NCBI GenBank assembly: GCA_002337005.1
Contig: DDFD01000020.1
Span: forward strand, 1 to 64,000
DNA length: 64,000 nt
From: Flavobacteriales bacterium UBA1937
GTDB taxonomy: Bacteria > Bacteroidota > Bacteroidia > Flavobacteriales > Weeksellaceae
Direction of reading: 5' to 3'
Part shown: positions 9,196 through 17,773 of the stretch, piece by piece
How the letters are laid out: every line of letters begins with the position of its first letter
Numbering within the stretch: the first letter of the stretch is position 1
The notes under the pieces: generated by a model
Database searches by the model: none
Told to the model about the DNA's origin: nothing
The model's input: only the letters and a program-made list of their open reading frames with translations
Translations under genes and position numbers: made by a program

Positions 9196-9275
9196 GTCGC
9201 GAAGCGACGAAATCAACAGCATAGGGCAAAGTCCTATGGAAAGAAATGAAACATAAAGAAGAGCCCTGCAAGGGC
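9196..9275. repeat. Cluster of three REP-like mini-hairpins
   Basis: Three short stems, each with a 3-nt loop, spaced 12-26 bp apart: GTCGC-GAA-GCGAC (9196-9208), ATAGGGC-AAA-GTCCTAT (9221-9237) and GCCCT-GCA-AGGGC (9263-9275). Each is followed by a purine-rich GA/GGAA tail. The stems differ in sequence but share one architecture, as in REP elements mobilised by Y1 (RAYT) transposases. Confidence 0.55.
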
Positions 9276-9431
9276 GGAATCAATAAAAGAGCACATTAAT
9301 ATAAATCATTCTAATCAATACATGATAATTATTAATAAAAGCAATAAGCCAATTAAATTTTTACTGATTCATTGTGGAGATTCCTGCGGATTGACAAAAA
9401 AACGCTAGAATTTTAAAAAATCTTTGCGCTC

Positions 9432-9458
9432 TTGGCATTTAAAAAAGTTGTAAATTTG
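9432..9458 (+). promoter_or_regulatory. Candidate pyrD promoter
   Basis: TTG (9432-9434), 16 bp, then TAAATTTG (9451-9458). This is close to the flavobacterial TTG-N17-23-TANNTTTG consensus and lies 16 bp before the pyrD ATG. Confidence 0.5.
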
Positions 9459-9474
9459 TAAAACTTTTAGAAAA

Positions 9475-10500
9475 ATGTACAAATCATTCCTTCGCCCAAT
9501 TTTCTTCTTATTTGATCCCGAAAAAATTCACCATTTTACTTTTTTCATGTTAAAGAATTTTGGCTTTTTAAACCGATTATTTTTTCCAAAACCTATTGAA
9601 GACCAACGTCTCGAACGTGAAGTTTTTGGCTTAAAATTCAAGAATCCTGTAGGTTTAGCCGCCGGTTTTGATAAAAATGCAGTTTTGTATAATGAATTAG
9701 CAGATTTAGGCTTCGGTTTTGTAGAAATAGGAACCGTAACTCCAAAAGCACAAGCAGGAAATCCTAAAAAGCGTTTGTTCAGATTAATAGAAGATGGTGG
9801 AATTATCAATAGAATGGGTTTTAATAATGATGGCTTAGAAGCTGCCATTCAGAAGCTTAAAGAGAATAAAGGAAAAGTAATCATCGGAGGAAATATTGGT
9901 AAAAATACAGACACATTACCAGAAAATTACACCGAAGATTATCTAAAATGTTTTGAAGGTTTGCACAATTTTGTAGATTATTTTGCACTGAATGTAAGTT
10001 GCCCGAATGTAAGCAGTCATGCCAAATTAGAAGATGTAGATTACCTGAGAGAACTGATTACAGAAGTTCAAAAAATCAATAATTCTAAAGAAAAACAAAA
10101 ACCAGTTTTACTTAAAATAGCGCCAGATCTTAATCACGGTCAATTAGATGAAATCATAGCATTGGTAGCCGAAACTAAAATAGATGGCGTAATTGTTTCT
10201 AACACTTCGATAAACAGAGAGGGTCTAAGAACTTCAAAAGAAATTTTAGAAAAAATAGGAAATGGCGGACTGAGCGGAAAACCCATCAGAGAACGCAGCA
10301 CTGCAATGATAAAATATCTTTCGGAAAAAAGCGGAAAAGCCTTCCCAATTATTGGCGTAGGCGGAATTCACTCTGCCGAAGATGCTTTAGAAAAATTGAA
10401 CGCTGGCGCAAGTTTGGTGCAAATCTACACTGGTTTTATCTATGAAGGACCAGATTTGGTAAATCAAATTAATAGAAAAATTCTAGAGTCCAAAGTTTAA
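9475..10500 (+). CDS. pyrD: Dihydroorotate dehydrogenase (class 2, quinone-dependent)
   Basis: Oxidises dihydroorotate to orotate in pyrimidine synthesis and passes electrons to the quinone pool. The N-terminal 45 residues (MYKSFLRPIFFLFDPEKIHH) form the membrane-associating helical cap that marks class 2. The FMN barrel begins at PVGLAAGFDKNA and ends with GVGGIHSAEDAL. The catalytic-base position, usually Ser in class 2, is Cys here (C176 in NVSCPNV). At 341 residues it is of normal length. Monocistronic. Confidence 0.95.
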   Translation: MYKSFLRPIFFLFDPEKIHHFTFFMLKNFGFLNRLFFPKPIEDQRLEREVFGLKFKNPVGLAAGFDKNAVLYNELADLGFGFVEIGTVTPKAQAGNPKKRLFRLIEDGGIINRMGFNNDGLEAAIQKLKENKGKVIIGGNIGKNTDTLPENYTEDYLKCFEGLHNFVDYFALNVSCPNVSSHAKLEDVDYLRELITEVQKINNSKEKQKPVLLKIAPDLNHGQLDEIIALVAETKIDGVIVSNTSINREGLRTSKEILEKIGNGGLSGKPIRERSTAMIKYLSEKSGKAFPIIGVGGIHSAEDALEKLNAGASLVQIYTGFIYEGPDLVNQINRKILESKV

Positions 10501-10532
10501 AGTATGAAGTTCCAAGATTTTTGCGCACCGTC

Positions 10533-10572
10533 TTTGCGAGGAATGAAGTGAAACGAAATGACGAAGCAATCC
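10533..10572 (+). repeat. Dispersed intergenic repeat copy (TTGCGAGGA...GAAGCAATCC)
   Basis: TTTGCGAGGAATGAAG, then GACGAAGCAATCC. It matches the copy at 23721-23751 and the ends of the longer palindromic element at 8963-9053. Confidence 0.6.
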
Positions 10573-10590
10573 ATTTAAAAAAACAAATAC

Positions 10591-11166
10591 TTAATTAATT
10601 TCCTTTTTCACCAAATCTAAAACTTTTTTTAGACTGGTTTTTTGATTGTAAAGATAATTTTGGTTTGGTATTTTATTATCAATCATTTTTGTTTCTATTT
10701 GGTAATCAATTATTTGTTTTTGGAAAGAATCATTTTTATAAATGAATTTTAAAATAGTATAACTATAATGATCTACAATTTGGCTAATTATATGTTTCCC
10801 TTTTTTGTATTCTATAGGTTTTATTTCTTCTGATTTTATTTGTTTGTAATTTGTTGTTATGAGATCAATTAATTTAGAGTTTTCTAATTTAATAGCTTTA
10901 TAATCAGAGCATTCATCAAATTTTTGTTGATAAGAAATCAAATCTTTTTTCCAAAATAAATATTGAGTTTCATCAGAATTACATTTATCTTTTATTATTA
11001 TTTTGGGGTGACAACCTATACAATTTTGAGAAAATACAACGAAATTTTCTACCTTGTTTTCCTTTAGGGAGTCTATTTTTTGATCAATTTTAAGATCAAC
11101 TTTAGATTTTTGACCAAAAGAAATTTGAAAAAGAATTAAAAAACAAATTTTTAAAAGGTGGTTCAT
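10591..11166 (-). CDS. Secreted protein of unknown function with a CxxCH motif
   Basis: 191 residues starting with a signal peptide (about 1-19, MNHLLKICFLILFQISFGQ). A CIGCH sequence at 49-53 matches the covalent heme-binding motif of c-type cytochromes. The rest does not look like a cytochrome (no Met-ligand loop, mostly Lys/Ile/Asp-rich helix), so a structural or disulfide role is equally possible. Further cysteines lie at about 60 and 81. Base composition is even more AT-rich than the neighbours. Not recognised. Confidence 0.6.
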   Translation of the reverse strand: MNHLLKICFLILFQISFGQKSKVDLKIDQKIDSLKENKVENFVVFSQNCIGCHPKIIIKDKCNSDETQYLFWKKDLISYQQKFDECSDYKAIKLENSKLIDLITTNYKQIKSEEIKPIEYKKGKHIISQIVDHYSYTILKFIYKNDSFQKQIIDYQIETKMIDNKIPNQNYLYNQKTSLKKVLDLVKKEIN

Positions 11167-11190
11167 GGTTTTGGGTTTTATATGATATAA

Positions 11191-11219
11191 AAAAAGAGGA
11201 ATTTTAATATCCTCTTTTT
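11191..11219 (-). terminator. Terminator of the DUF805 gene
   Basis: Stem AAAAAGAGGA / TCCTCTTTTT with a nine-base AT loop, just after the DUF805 stop codon on the minus strand. Confidence 0.7.
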
Positions 11220-11227
11220 ACTTAAAA

Positions 11228-11614
11228 TTATTCTTTTCCAATTTCGTTTATCTCATCTAGACTAGAATTTTTAGGGTCGGATCCGTATTCATTAGTTCCT
11301 CTATTTCCTTCTGTTAAAACTAAAATTAAACTGTAAATAGGAATTAGGATGAACCATCCGCTTTTACCTACATCATGTACTCTCCTTACTGCTACTGCAA
11401 GAGAAGGAATAAGAACCGCAAGAGAATAAATCTGAGATAAAACAACCAAAGCAGAAATTTCCAACACTGACCCCAAAATTATTAAGCCATAGGTAATGAT
11501 TAAATTAAATAAAAAGAACCACCAATATTCTGCTCTTCTAGCTCTTCCATTAAAGTTAGCGTAATTTTCAAATACAACTTTTTTGTACCAATTTAAAGGA
11601 TTTTCATTTTTCAT
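11228..11614 (-). CDS. DUF805 family inner-membrane protein
   Basis: 128 residues. The hallmark N-terminus NPLNWYKKVVFENYANFNGR, followed by ARRAEYWWFFLFN, identifies DUF805 (YhaH-like). Three or four membrane helices follow (about 33-53, 57-77, 98-115) with the family's R-R-x-H-D-x-G motif (RRVHDVGKSGW). The tail is acidic and probably cytoplasmic. Function of the family is not established. Single-gene unit. Confidence 0.88.
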   Translation of the reverse strand: MKNENPLNWYKKVVFENYANFNGRARRAEYWWFFLFNLIITYGLIILGSVLEISALVVLSQIYSLAVLIPSLAVAVRRVHDVGKSGWFILIPIYSLILVLTEGNRGTNEYGSDPKNSSLDEINEIGKE

Positions 11615-11653
11615 AAATTAATTTTTTTTCATTGAAAAACAAATATATAAAAA

Positions 11654-12898
11654 TTACAAGAAAAAATGAGCCATTGTATAAATTAATAATCCTACCAAAC
11701 CACCAACCAAAGTTCCGTTAATTCTAATAAATTGCAAATCTTTACCAACTTCTAATTCTAGTTTTTGGCTCAGTTCCTTTCCTTGCCAGTTTCCTACCGT
11801 TTCAGAAATCAATTCCCCGAATTTATTGGTGTTTCTCAAAATGTATTTATAAGCCGTAACTCTTATCCAATGGTCTATTTTGTACTGAAGTTTCTCGTCT
11901 GTGCGCAGGTTTTCAGAAAATTCAGACAAGTTTTTTCTCACATAATTTTTTAATGAAGATTGTTCAGACGAAAGCTCTTCTGTTAAAGTTTTTTTCAAAG
12001 AATTCCAAATGTCTTGAGCATATTGTTGCATTTTTTCTGGTTTCAAAAAGTCATCTTTCAAAGCATTAAACTCAACTTCATATTTAGGATTTTCTTTTAA
12101 ATCTTTAGAAAAATCTAGAATTTTTAGCGTTATTTCGTTTCTTAGCGAATGGTTTTGGTCATTTTCTACTTCCTCGAAATAGCTAGATAGCCCAGAAGTG
12201 ATTTTTTCGGCAATTTTTTCATCGACAAAACTCGGGATTAGCCTATAACTTTCTTTTTTTACTCTATCACGAACCATTTCGTGATTTTCCAGAACGTAAT
12301 TTTTGATTTGTGACGATAGGTTGGTAATCAATTTTTGGTGATCGTTTTTTTGTAAAATATATTCAATGCCATTTCCTAAAATTTGATTGATTTTCAAATC
12401 ATCAGACATTTCTTTGGCTTTATTGGCAATAAATTTCACTACAGATTCATCTTCTAATTTATTGACGATATCAAGAATAATTTCGGATAAATTTTGAACC
12501 AAAACTTCGGCGTTTTTCTCTTTCTGAAGCCAATCTCCCAGAAAATTTGAAACTTTGAGTTTCTGAATATAAGGTCTAATATTTTGAGGTGAAAGAAAAT
12601 TAGAAACCACAAAACTCCCCAAATTATCTCCAATTTTTGCTTTAGACTTTTCAATTAAATTGGTGTGCGGAATTTTTAATCCTAAAGGATGGTGAAAAAG
12701 CGCGGTTACGGCAAACCAATCTGCCAAAGCACCTACCATTGCAGCTTCGGAAAACGCCCGAATGTAGCCTAACCAATGCGCAGGATTTCTTTTTTCTAAA
12801 ATAGTGGTTGTAATAAAAATTACCGCCATCAAGAGGAAAAGTCCTGTCGCTAATAATTTGTGATTTCGGAGTTGTTTCTTTTTTAGTTCATCACTCAT
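11654..12898 (-). CDS. DUF445 family membrane protein (YjiN-like)
   Basis: 414 residues. The N-terminal helix (about 14-32) and the conserved stretch ending ALADWFAVTALFHHPLGLKI (about 57-76) identify DUF445. A long helical, charged region follows, with a C-terminal membrane helix (GTLVGGLVGLLIYTMAHFF, 394-413). Such proteins are anchored at both ends with the helical body between. No biochemical role is established. It is divergent from msrB, with 95 bp between them. Confidence 0.9.
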   Translation of the reverse strand: MSDELKKKQLRNHKLLATGLFLLMAVIFITTTILEKRNPAHWLGYIRAFSEAAMVGALADWFAVTALFHHPLGLKIPHTNLIEKSKAKIGDNLGSFVVSNFLSPQNIRPYIQKLKVSNFLGDWLQKEKNAEVLVQNLSEIILDIVNKLEDESVVKFIANKAKEMSDDLKINQILGNGIEYILQKNDHQKLITNLSSQIKNYVLENHEMVRDRVKKESYRLIPSFVDEKIAEKITSGLSSYFEEVENDQNHSLRNEITLKILDFSKDLKENPKYEVEFNALKDDFLKPEKMQQYAQDIWNSLKKTLTEELSSEQSSLKNYVRKNLSEFSENLRTDEKLQYKIDHWIRVTAYKYILRNTNKFGELISETVGNWQGKELSQKLELEVGKDLQFIRINGTLVGGLVGLLIYTMAHFFL

Positions 12899-12993
12899 TT
12901 CTCAATAATTAAAATTGAAAATTTTCATAAAGATACGAAATGGCATAATTCTTTAATTTCTAATTTTACCATTATTTTTTATAACATTTCAGG

Positions 12994-13503
12994 ATGAAAA
13001 ATTTTATATTCATATTAAGTTTAATTTCTTTACAATTTTGTTCACAGACAAAAAAACCAAAATCTATGGAAAACACAGCAAAAAACAATCCATATTATTC
13101 CAGAACGGATAAAACCAAACTAAATGTGCCTAACTCTGAATGGAAAAAAATCTTGCCTACAGATTTGTATTACGTTGCAAGAGAAGCAGATACAGAAAGA
13201 CCTTTTACAGGAAAATACAATGATTTTGATGAAATTGGAGAATATTATTGTGCCGTTTGTGGCAATCATTTATTCAGAAGTTCATCTAAATTTGCTTCCA
13301 CTTGCGGTTGGCCAAGCTTTTTTGAAGCCGACAAAGATGGCGTTTCTTATAAAAGAGATTCTTCACACGGAATGGAGCGCATAGAAGTGCTTTGCAAACG
13401 TTGTGATTCTCACCTTGGGCACGTTTTTAATGACGGACCGCCACCAACTGGAACTCGCTATTGTATGAATTCCGTAAGTCTTGATTTTGAAAGAGATAAA
13501 TAA
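12994..13503 (+). CDS. msrB: Lipoprotein peptide-methionine (R)-S-oxide reductase
   Basis: Repairs methionine-R-sulfoxide in proteins. A hydrophobic signal ends in a lipobox-like LQFC (C16), so the enzyme should be an envelope lipoprotein and not cytosolic. The SelR domain runs from about residue 40. Zinc cysteines are in YYCAVCGN and LCKRCDSHLGH; the catalytic cysteine is C157 in RYCMNSVSLDF, with the conserved SSHGMERIEV and GPPPTG between. A second Met at 25 (SMENTAKNN) could start a shorter cytosolic form. The MsrA at 28376-29014 is also a lipoprotein, so the two probably repair envelope proteins together. Confidence 0.95.
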   Translation: MKNFIFILSLISLQFCSQTKKPKSMENTAKNNPYYSRTDKTKLNVPNSEWKKILPTDLYYVAREADTERPFTGKYNDFDEIGEYYCAVCGNHLFRSSSKFASTCGWPSFFEADKDGVSYKRDSSHGMERIEVLCKRCDSHLGHVFNDGPPPTGTRYCMNSVSLDFERDK

Positions 13504-13507
13504 ATTA

Positions 13508-13557
13508 TTTGCCACAAATGAACAAATATTTTCTATAATTTGTGTATTTGTGGCAAA
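13508..13557. terminator. Large bidirectional hairpin terminator
   Basis: Outer stem TTTGCCACAAAT / ATTTGTGGCAAA with an inner ACAAAT / ATTTGT pair. It sits between convergent msrB and the TonB receptor gene and is flanked by A and T runs on either side. Confidence 0.7.
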
Positions 13558-13561
13558 AAAA

Positions 13562-16234
13562 TTAAAAATTAACATCTAATCCTACATATAAATTGGCTGG
13601 CATAATTGGCGCATAAACCATTCCTCCATCAAAATAATTTCCAAAAGGATTTTGAGCATCTAAAATTGGGTTAGTTTGTTGATAACCAGTTAGGTTTTCA
13701 CCGCCGAAATACGCTCGTAAATGTTTGTTGAATTGATAAGCAACTTGTGCATTAAGTGTCATATAAGAATTAGAAAATTCTGGCAGTTGCAAGTTTTGTG
13801 GATTAGATTGTGTGTAGGGAATTCTCTGTTTACCAACAAATTGCAACGTTGTATCGAAAGTCCAAAAATTGTCTTTTCCTTCTTTTTTTGTAGAATAAGC
13901 TGCATTAAAGAAACTTCTGTTCTTTGCCATAAAAGGAACTTCTTTTCTTCCGCTTTGGAAGTCTGCTTCCACATTATAATATTTGTAAGCCAATCTTAAA
14001 TCCAGATTTTTTGCAGGACTGAAATCTAACTGTGTCTGAAGTGAATTGGCAAATGATTTTCCGTTAAGATTATAAAAAATGATTTTTTGAGGGTTTTCTA
14101 AATCTGCCAAAACTTGGTTTTGAAAATCTGTTCTAAAAAAATCAGTAACCCAACTCGCTTTTCTTCCGAAAAGTTTAAATTCTTGTTGAAGACTTATCCC
14201 ATAATTCCAAGCAATTTCTGGTTTCAAACCGTATATTTTTCCTTGATTGTCAATTATTTGCAAGGTTCTGTTGGATGCGAAAAACTGTTGGCTTTCTGCA
14301 AATACATTTGCTGTTCTAAAACCTTTCCCAGCGGAAAGTCTTACAACGGTTTTCGGAGAAAAATCGTATTTAAAATTAATTCTTGGCGAAAATTGAGTTC
14401 CTGCCAAATTATGAAAATCTGTTCTGGCACCTGCTACTAAGGTAAACTTTGTTCCGGTTAAAGTATATTCTGCAAAAATCCCAGGAACTTTTTCTGTTCT
14501 TTTGTAGTTTTGAACCAAATAATCTTCGTTGTAATCGTCATATAAGAAACTTCCGCCAACTTTATATTTATTGTTTGTATTTCCAATAATGCTTTCGAAA
14601 ATTAAGTTAGAATAATACGTTTTTTGTTCTCCGAAATAATTTCTATAACCAAAAAAACTATTTTGTTTGTGATACGTAAATTGGTTCATCAGACCAATAC
14701 TTTGATAAGGTTTTCCTTTAAAAACATAGCCTGTTTTATTCCAAACCTGAAAACGATTAATGTCAATATTTACGCCATATTTGTTTTGAGCAGCTTGTGG
14801 AAGTTTATCATCAAAACCAACTTGACCAGCAATTCTTTTATCCACCAAATATTGAATTCCGAAATGCGAGCCAAAACCAGAGTGCTCTAAGTCATTGTAA
14901 TCCAGTAAATAAGCTGCATTTATTTGGTTGCCTTTAGGTCTGTCTAGAAAACTGTCATTATTACTATCCATTTCACCTATGGTTGTGTTACCGTGAAGCA
15001 AAATACTATTGCTCCAATGGTCTGAAAGTGAAGAAGTAGAAGTTACATTCGCTTCGTATCTTCCATTAAAATCTGCAAAAAGATTGAGTGTATTTTCTGG
15101 GTTTTTATTGAATTTTACAAATTCAGTATTAATTTGTCCGGTAATGCTTTCAAAACCATTTACAACTGTGCTACCACCTTTGGTCAATTGAATTCCCGAA
15201 ATCCATCTTCCAGGAATAAAATTAAGTCCGTACGCCGAAGCTAAACCTCTAATTTCTGGCAAAAGTTCTTTGGTAAGTGCTGTGTATTTTTGGTCTAAAC
15301 CCAACATTTTTAGTTGTTTAGCGCCAGTAACAGCGTTAGAAAAACTTACATCTACCGTTGCATTGGTCTCAAAACTTTCAGATAAATTACAACACGCTGC
15401 TTTCAACAATTCTTTTTTGCCAATATTAAAGGTTAAATCTGCCGATTTTCCATTAAGAGCAGTTGCGTCTTGTACTTTGGTTAATTTTACTTCTTGTATT
15501 GCTTTGTCGATAATTTCAGAATGATTGTGTTCTTCTTTTTTTGTAGAATTTCCATCCATTTTCATCTCTTCAGAAGTGTTTTTTTCTTCTTTTTTATCGA
15601 AAGTAACACTTCTGTCATAATGACAACAAGCGGGAAGTTTATCATAAACTTCTTGAGTTGTTTTGTATTTTTCGTTGTCGTGACCTACTTCTGCTACTTT
15701 TTTCAAAATTTGGTCTAAAGACGTTTTTGTATTGTCAAATTCTAATTTTAGAATCATCGTATCTGCATCCCAATCTGCCATAGAAGCACCAGCATCTTTT
15801 GAAGCTTTTTCGATTCTGTCTTTGCATTGTCCACACGCACCATTTACTTTGGCTTCTGTTTGAATATGTTGAGAAATCGCTTTCTCTTCTTTTTTCTCAA
15901 AAGTTATCGTTCTATCATAATGACAACAAGCAGGAAGTTTATCATAAACGTCTTGAGTTGTTTTGTATTTTTCGTTGTCGTGACCTACTTCTGCTATTTT
16001 TTTTAAAATTTGGTCTAAAGAAGTTTTACTTTGATCGAATTCTAGTTTTAATACGAGTGTTTCGGCATCCCATTCTGCTGAAGTAGCGCCAGATTTTTTA
16101 GAAATTTTTTCAATTCTGTCTTTACACATTCCGCATGCGCCGTTTACTTTGGCTTCTACGTGGGATTGTTGGGCATAAATTATAGAGGAAAATATGATTG
16201 CTAGAAATAGCAAAGTTTTATGTAATGATTTCAT
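13562..16234 (-). CDS. TonB-dependent receptor with two N-terminal HMA metal-binding domains
   Basis: 890 residues. The signal peptide ends at about 21 (YAQ). Two heavy-metal-associated (HMA) domains follow as an exact 100-residue tandem repeat (25-124 and 125-224). Each has the Cys pair GACGxCKDRIEK (C34/C37, C134/C137) and a PACCHYDR motif (101-108, 201-208). A His/Glu linker (HNHSE) leads to a plug domain (about 275-390, with AACCNLSESFETNATVDV) and a 22-strand barrel ending in GLDVNF. This suggests uptake or sensing of copper or a related soft metal at the outer membrane; the metal is inferred. It is downstream of a Cys-rich protein and a GLPGLI protein on the same strand, a likely operon. 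Confidence 0.92.
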   Translation of the reverse strand: MKSLHKTLLFLAIIFSSIIYAQQSHVEAKVNGACGMCKDRIEKISKKSGATSAEWDAETLVLKLEFDQSKTSLDQILKKIAEVGHDNEKYKTTQDVYDKLPACCHYDRTITFEKKEEKAISQHIQTEAKVNGACGQCKDRIEKASKDAGASMADWDADTMILKLEFDNTKTSLDQILKKVAEVGHDNEKYKTTQEVYDKLPACCHYDRSVTFDKKEEKNTSEEMKMDGNSTKKEEHNHSEIIDKAIQEVKLTKVQDATALNGKSADLTFNIGKKELLKAACCNLSESFETNATVDVSFSNAVTGAKQLKMLGLDQKYTALTKELLPEIRGLASAYGLNFIPGRWISGIQLTKGGSTVVNGFESITGQINTEFVKFNKNPENTLNLFADFNGRYEANVTSTSSLSDHWSNSILLHGNTTIGEMDSNNDSFLDRPKGNQINAAYLLDYNDLEHSGFGSHFGIQYLVDKRIAGQVGFDDKLPQAAQNKYGVNIDINRFQVWNKTGYVFKGKPYQSIGLMNQFTYHKQNSFFGYRNYFGEQKTYYSNLIFESIIGNTNNKYKVGGSFLYDDYNEDYLVQNYKRTEKVPGIFAEYTLTGTKFTLVAGARTDFHNLAGTQFSPRINFKYDFSPKTVVRLSAGKGFRTANVFAESQQFFASNRTLQIIDNQGKIYGLKPEIAWNYGISLQQEFKLFGRKASWVTDFFRTDFQNQVLADLENPQKIIFYNLNGKSFANSLQTQLDFSPAKNLDLRLAYKYYNVEADFQSGRKEVPFMAKNRSFFNAAYSTKKEGKDNFWTFDTTLQFVGKQRIPYTQSNPQNLQLPEFSNSYMTLNAQVAYQFNKHLRAYFGGENLTGYQQTNPILDAQNPFGNYFDGGMVYAPIMPANLYVGLDVNF
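15563..16162 (-). repeat. 300-bp in-frame tandem duplication encoding two HMA domains
   Basis: Two consecutive 300-bp units within the receptor gene encode residues 25-124 and 125-224. Motif spacing is identical in both (Cys pair, SLDQILKK, AEVGHDNEKYKTTQ, PACCHYDR), with no indels. Substitutions are spread along the unit, so the duplication is not brand new. Confidence 0.85.
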
Positions 16235-16309
16235 TTTTAATAAGTTAAATTAAAATTTTATAAAACAATAAATGGTTTTAAGACACACTTATAGCTGTCA
16301 AAAAAATAA

Positions 16310-16669
16310 TTAACCTATTTTTGGCGGTTGCCATATCGAAATAAAAAGTGAAGAAAGATGAGGTTGTAAGTAGAATATTGCTACCTTTTTAGCAGTAAAT
16401 TTTTGATTAGGAATGCACTCAAGAGTGTTTTTATTATCAAGGTTGATGACTACTGTAGAGCAGCAAGAATGACAATTTGTACAATTTCCTTCACAAGATT
16501 TTTTGTTATTTTCTTTACCGTGGCAAGATTTTTTCTCAGATTTGGCACAGCACTTTTTTTCTGTTTTGCAGCAGTCTGAGGTTTCAGAGGTAGAAATGAA
16601 ATTTTGTTTAGGAAAAATAAAAATTCCTAAACAAAAAATCATCATCAATATTTGGATTTTTTTTGCCAT
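16310..16669 (-). CDS. Small cysteine-rich putative metal-binding envelope protein
   Basis: 119 residues with an N-terminal hydrophobic signal (about 5-21). The central part is packed with Cys, Lys and His (DCCKTEKKCCAKSEKKSCHG, then CEGNCTNCHSCC), and the C-terminus is WQPPKIG. The layout (His/Cys cluster, CC, then WxPP) resembles the flavobacterial HYC_CC_PP small proteins found beside TonB receptors; assignment to that family is my inference. It lies 75 bp upstream of the HMA-TonB receptor and probably binds copper or another thiophilic metal in the periplasm. Confidence 0.75.
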   Translation of the reverse strand: MAKKIQILMMIFCLGIFIFPKQNFISTSETSDCCKTEKKCCAKSEKKSCHGKENNKKSCEGNCTNCHSCCSTVVINLDNKNTLECIPNQKFTAKKVAIFYLQPHLSSLFISIWQPPKIG

Positions 16670-16692
16670 TGATAAGGCAAAATTATAAAAAA

Positions 16693-17559
16693 TTATTTAG
16701 ATGAGACCTCTATCGGATTATTGTTTTTAGCAACTTCCTCTTTTAAACGGTCTTCCATTTGTTTTCTAAAATCAGAATCCATACGGAAACCACCGCCACC
16801 GCCTCCTCTGTTACCACCGCCCATACTTTGTGGTGGAGCAGGAGCACCACCCTGCGAAAAAGAATTGGTGACAAAACTTACAGGGTCTTTTCTATAAAGT
16901 TTTTCTTGTTTCTCAAAATCTGTTCTTTTCACTTTGATAGGATTTCCGCCTCTGTTGTCAAAATTTGGAAATTCTGTAATTTTCTTAGATTGTTGCAAAT
17001 CAAAAGAATAATCACCTTTTGCATCTTCTACTTTTATAATAAGCCCAGGTAAACCTTTAAATTTGTAAGGACCGTCTTGAAATGGGATATCCTGAGTAAA
17101 CCATGCGTACCATTTTCTGCCAGCAAAAGTAGTTTCTGCTTTTTGGGTTTCATAATCTCCAATTTTTACCATTTCTGGTAAGATTTTCCAATCCATTTTG
17201 CGATCTTCTTCATAGGTATATTGGTCTCTTCCTAGTCTGGTTTTAAAATAAGTGATATTTTTTACTAAATCTTTCTCCACAATATAATCTATACTAGAAC
17301 GAAGGTTTTGCATAGCATTTCTATCAAAATTTCTAGTTTCACGCATTCTTTGCATTACAGAATCTCTTTTGATTCTTCCTTCACCATAGAAAAGTGATTT
17401 TTCTGGAGAAATGTCTAATCTAGCGGTTTCTGTAGTTACATTGGCTTTGTCTGTAGAGTCAGATTTCATTGTCACTTGATAAATAAAACGTGAGGTCTGC
17501 GCCATAGAAAGTTGTGCTAAAAATAAAGCAATAAACGTTATTTTAAAAAGGTGTTTCAT
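16693..17559 (-). CDS. GLPGLI family protein
   Basis: 288 residues with a signal peptide ending in SMAQ. The family motif lies in PYKFKGLPGLIIKVEDAKGDY, preceded by the usual YAWFTQDIPFQDGP. The C-terminal third carries a glycine-rich stretch (GGGNRGGGGGGF). These secreted Bacteroidota proteins have no proven function. The ATG at 17559 is preferred over a TTG 36 bp upstream because it directly starts the signal peptide. It is first in a minus-strand set with the Cys-rich protein (23 bp gap) and the HMA receptor, so a role in metal handling is plausible. Confidence 0.88.
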   Translation of the reverse strand: MKHLFKITFIALFLAQLSMAQTSRFIYQVTMKSDSTDKANVTTETARLDISPEKSLFYGEGRIKRDSVMQRMRETRNFDRNAMQNLRSSIDYIVEKDLVKNITYFKTRLGRDQYTYEEDRKMDWKILPEMVKIGDYETQKAETTFAGRKWYAWFTQDIPFQDGPYKFKGLPGLIIKVEDAKGDYSFDLQQSKKITEFPNFDNRGGNPIKVKRTDFEKQEKLYRKDPVSFVTNSFSQGGAPAPPQSMGGGNRGGGGGGFRMDSDFRKQMEDRLKEEVAKNNNPIEVSSK

Positions 17560-17737
17560 TTTAATTTTTTTTCTTTGATTCAAAAACAGTAACAAAGTTA
17601 AAGCGGTTTTTTACAATAAAATCAATTTTTTATAAATTTATCATTCTTTTAACAGTTATCAATATTATAGCTAGAATAAGAAATATTAAAATGAAGGTAA
17701 TAGACATCTTCGATTTTTTTTTGAAATTAATAGTTCG

Positions 17738-17745
17738 TAAATTTG
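17738..17745 (+). promoter_or_regulatory. Candidate -7 element of the suf operon
   Basis: TAAATTTG, 28 bp before the first gene. A TTG lies 14 bp upstream, shorter than the usual -33 spacing. Confidence 0.45.
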
Positions 17746-17773
17746 CAATCAAAAATCATTCTAAATAAAAATA

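Larger units (their letters stand above)
8849..9474. other. 626-bp gap without a credible gene, rich in palindromic repeats
   Basis: Between glyS and pyrD (divergent). It holds the glyS promoter, a 91-nt inverted-repeat element (8963-9053), a copy of the GCCCC..GATTGTAG repeat on the minus strand (about 9054-9075), three small REP-like hairpins (9196-9275) and the pyrD promoter. The one ORF of over 60 codons (8894-9085, minus) is built entirely from repeat sequence and is not credible. No tRNA or other RNA gene was recognised. Confidence 0.7.
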
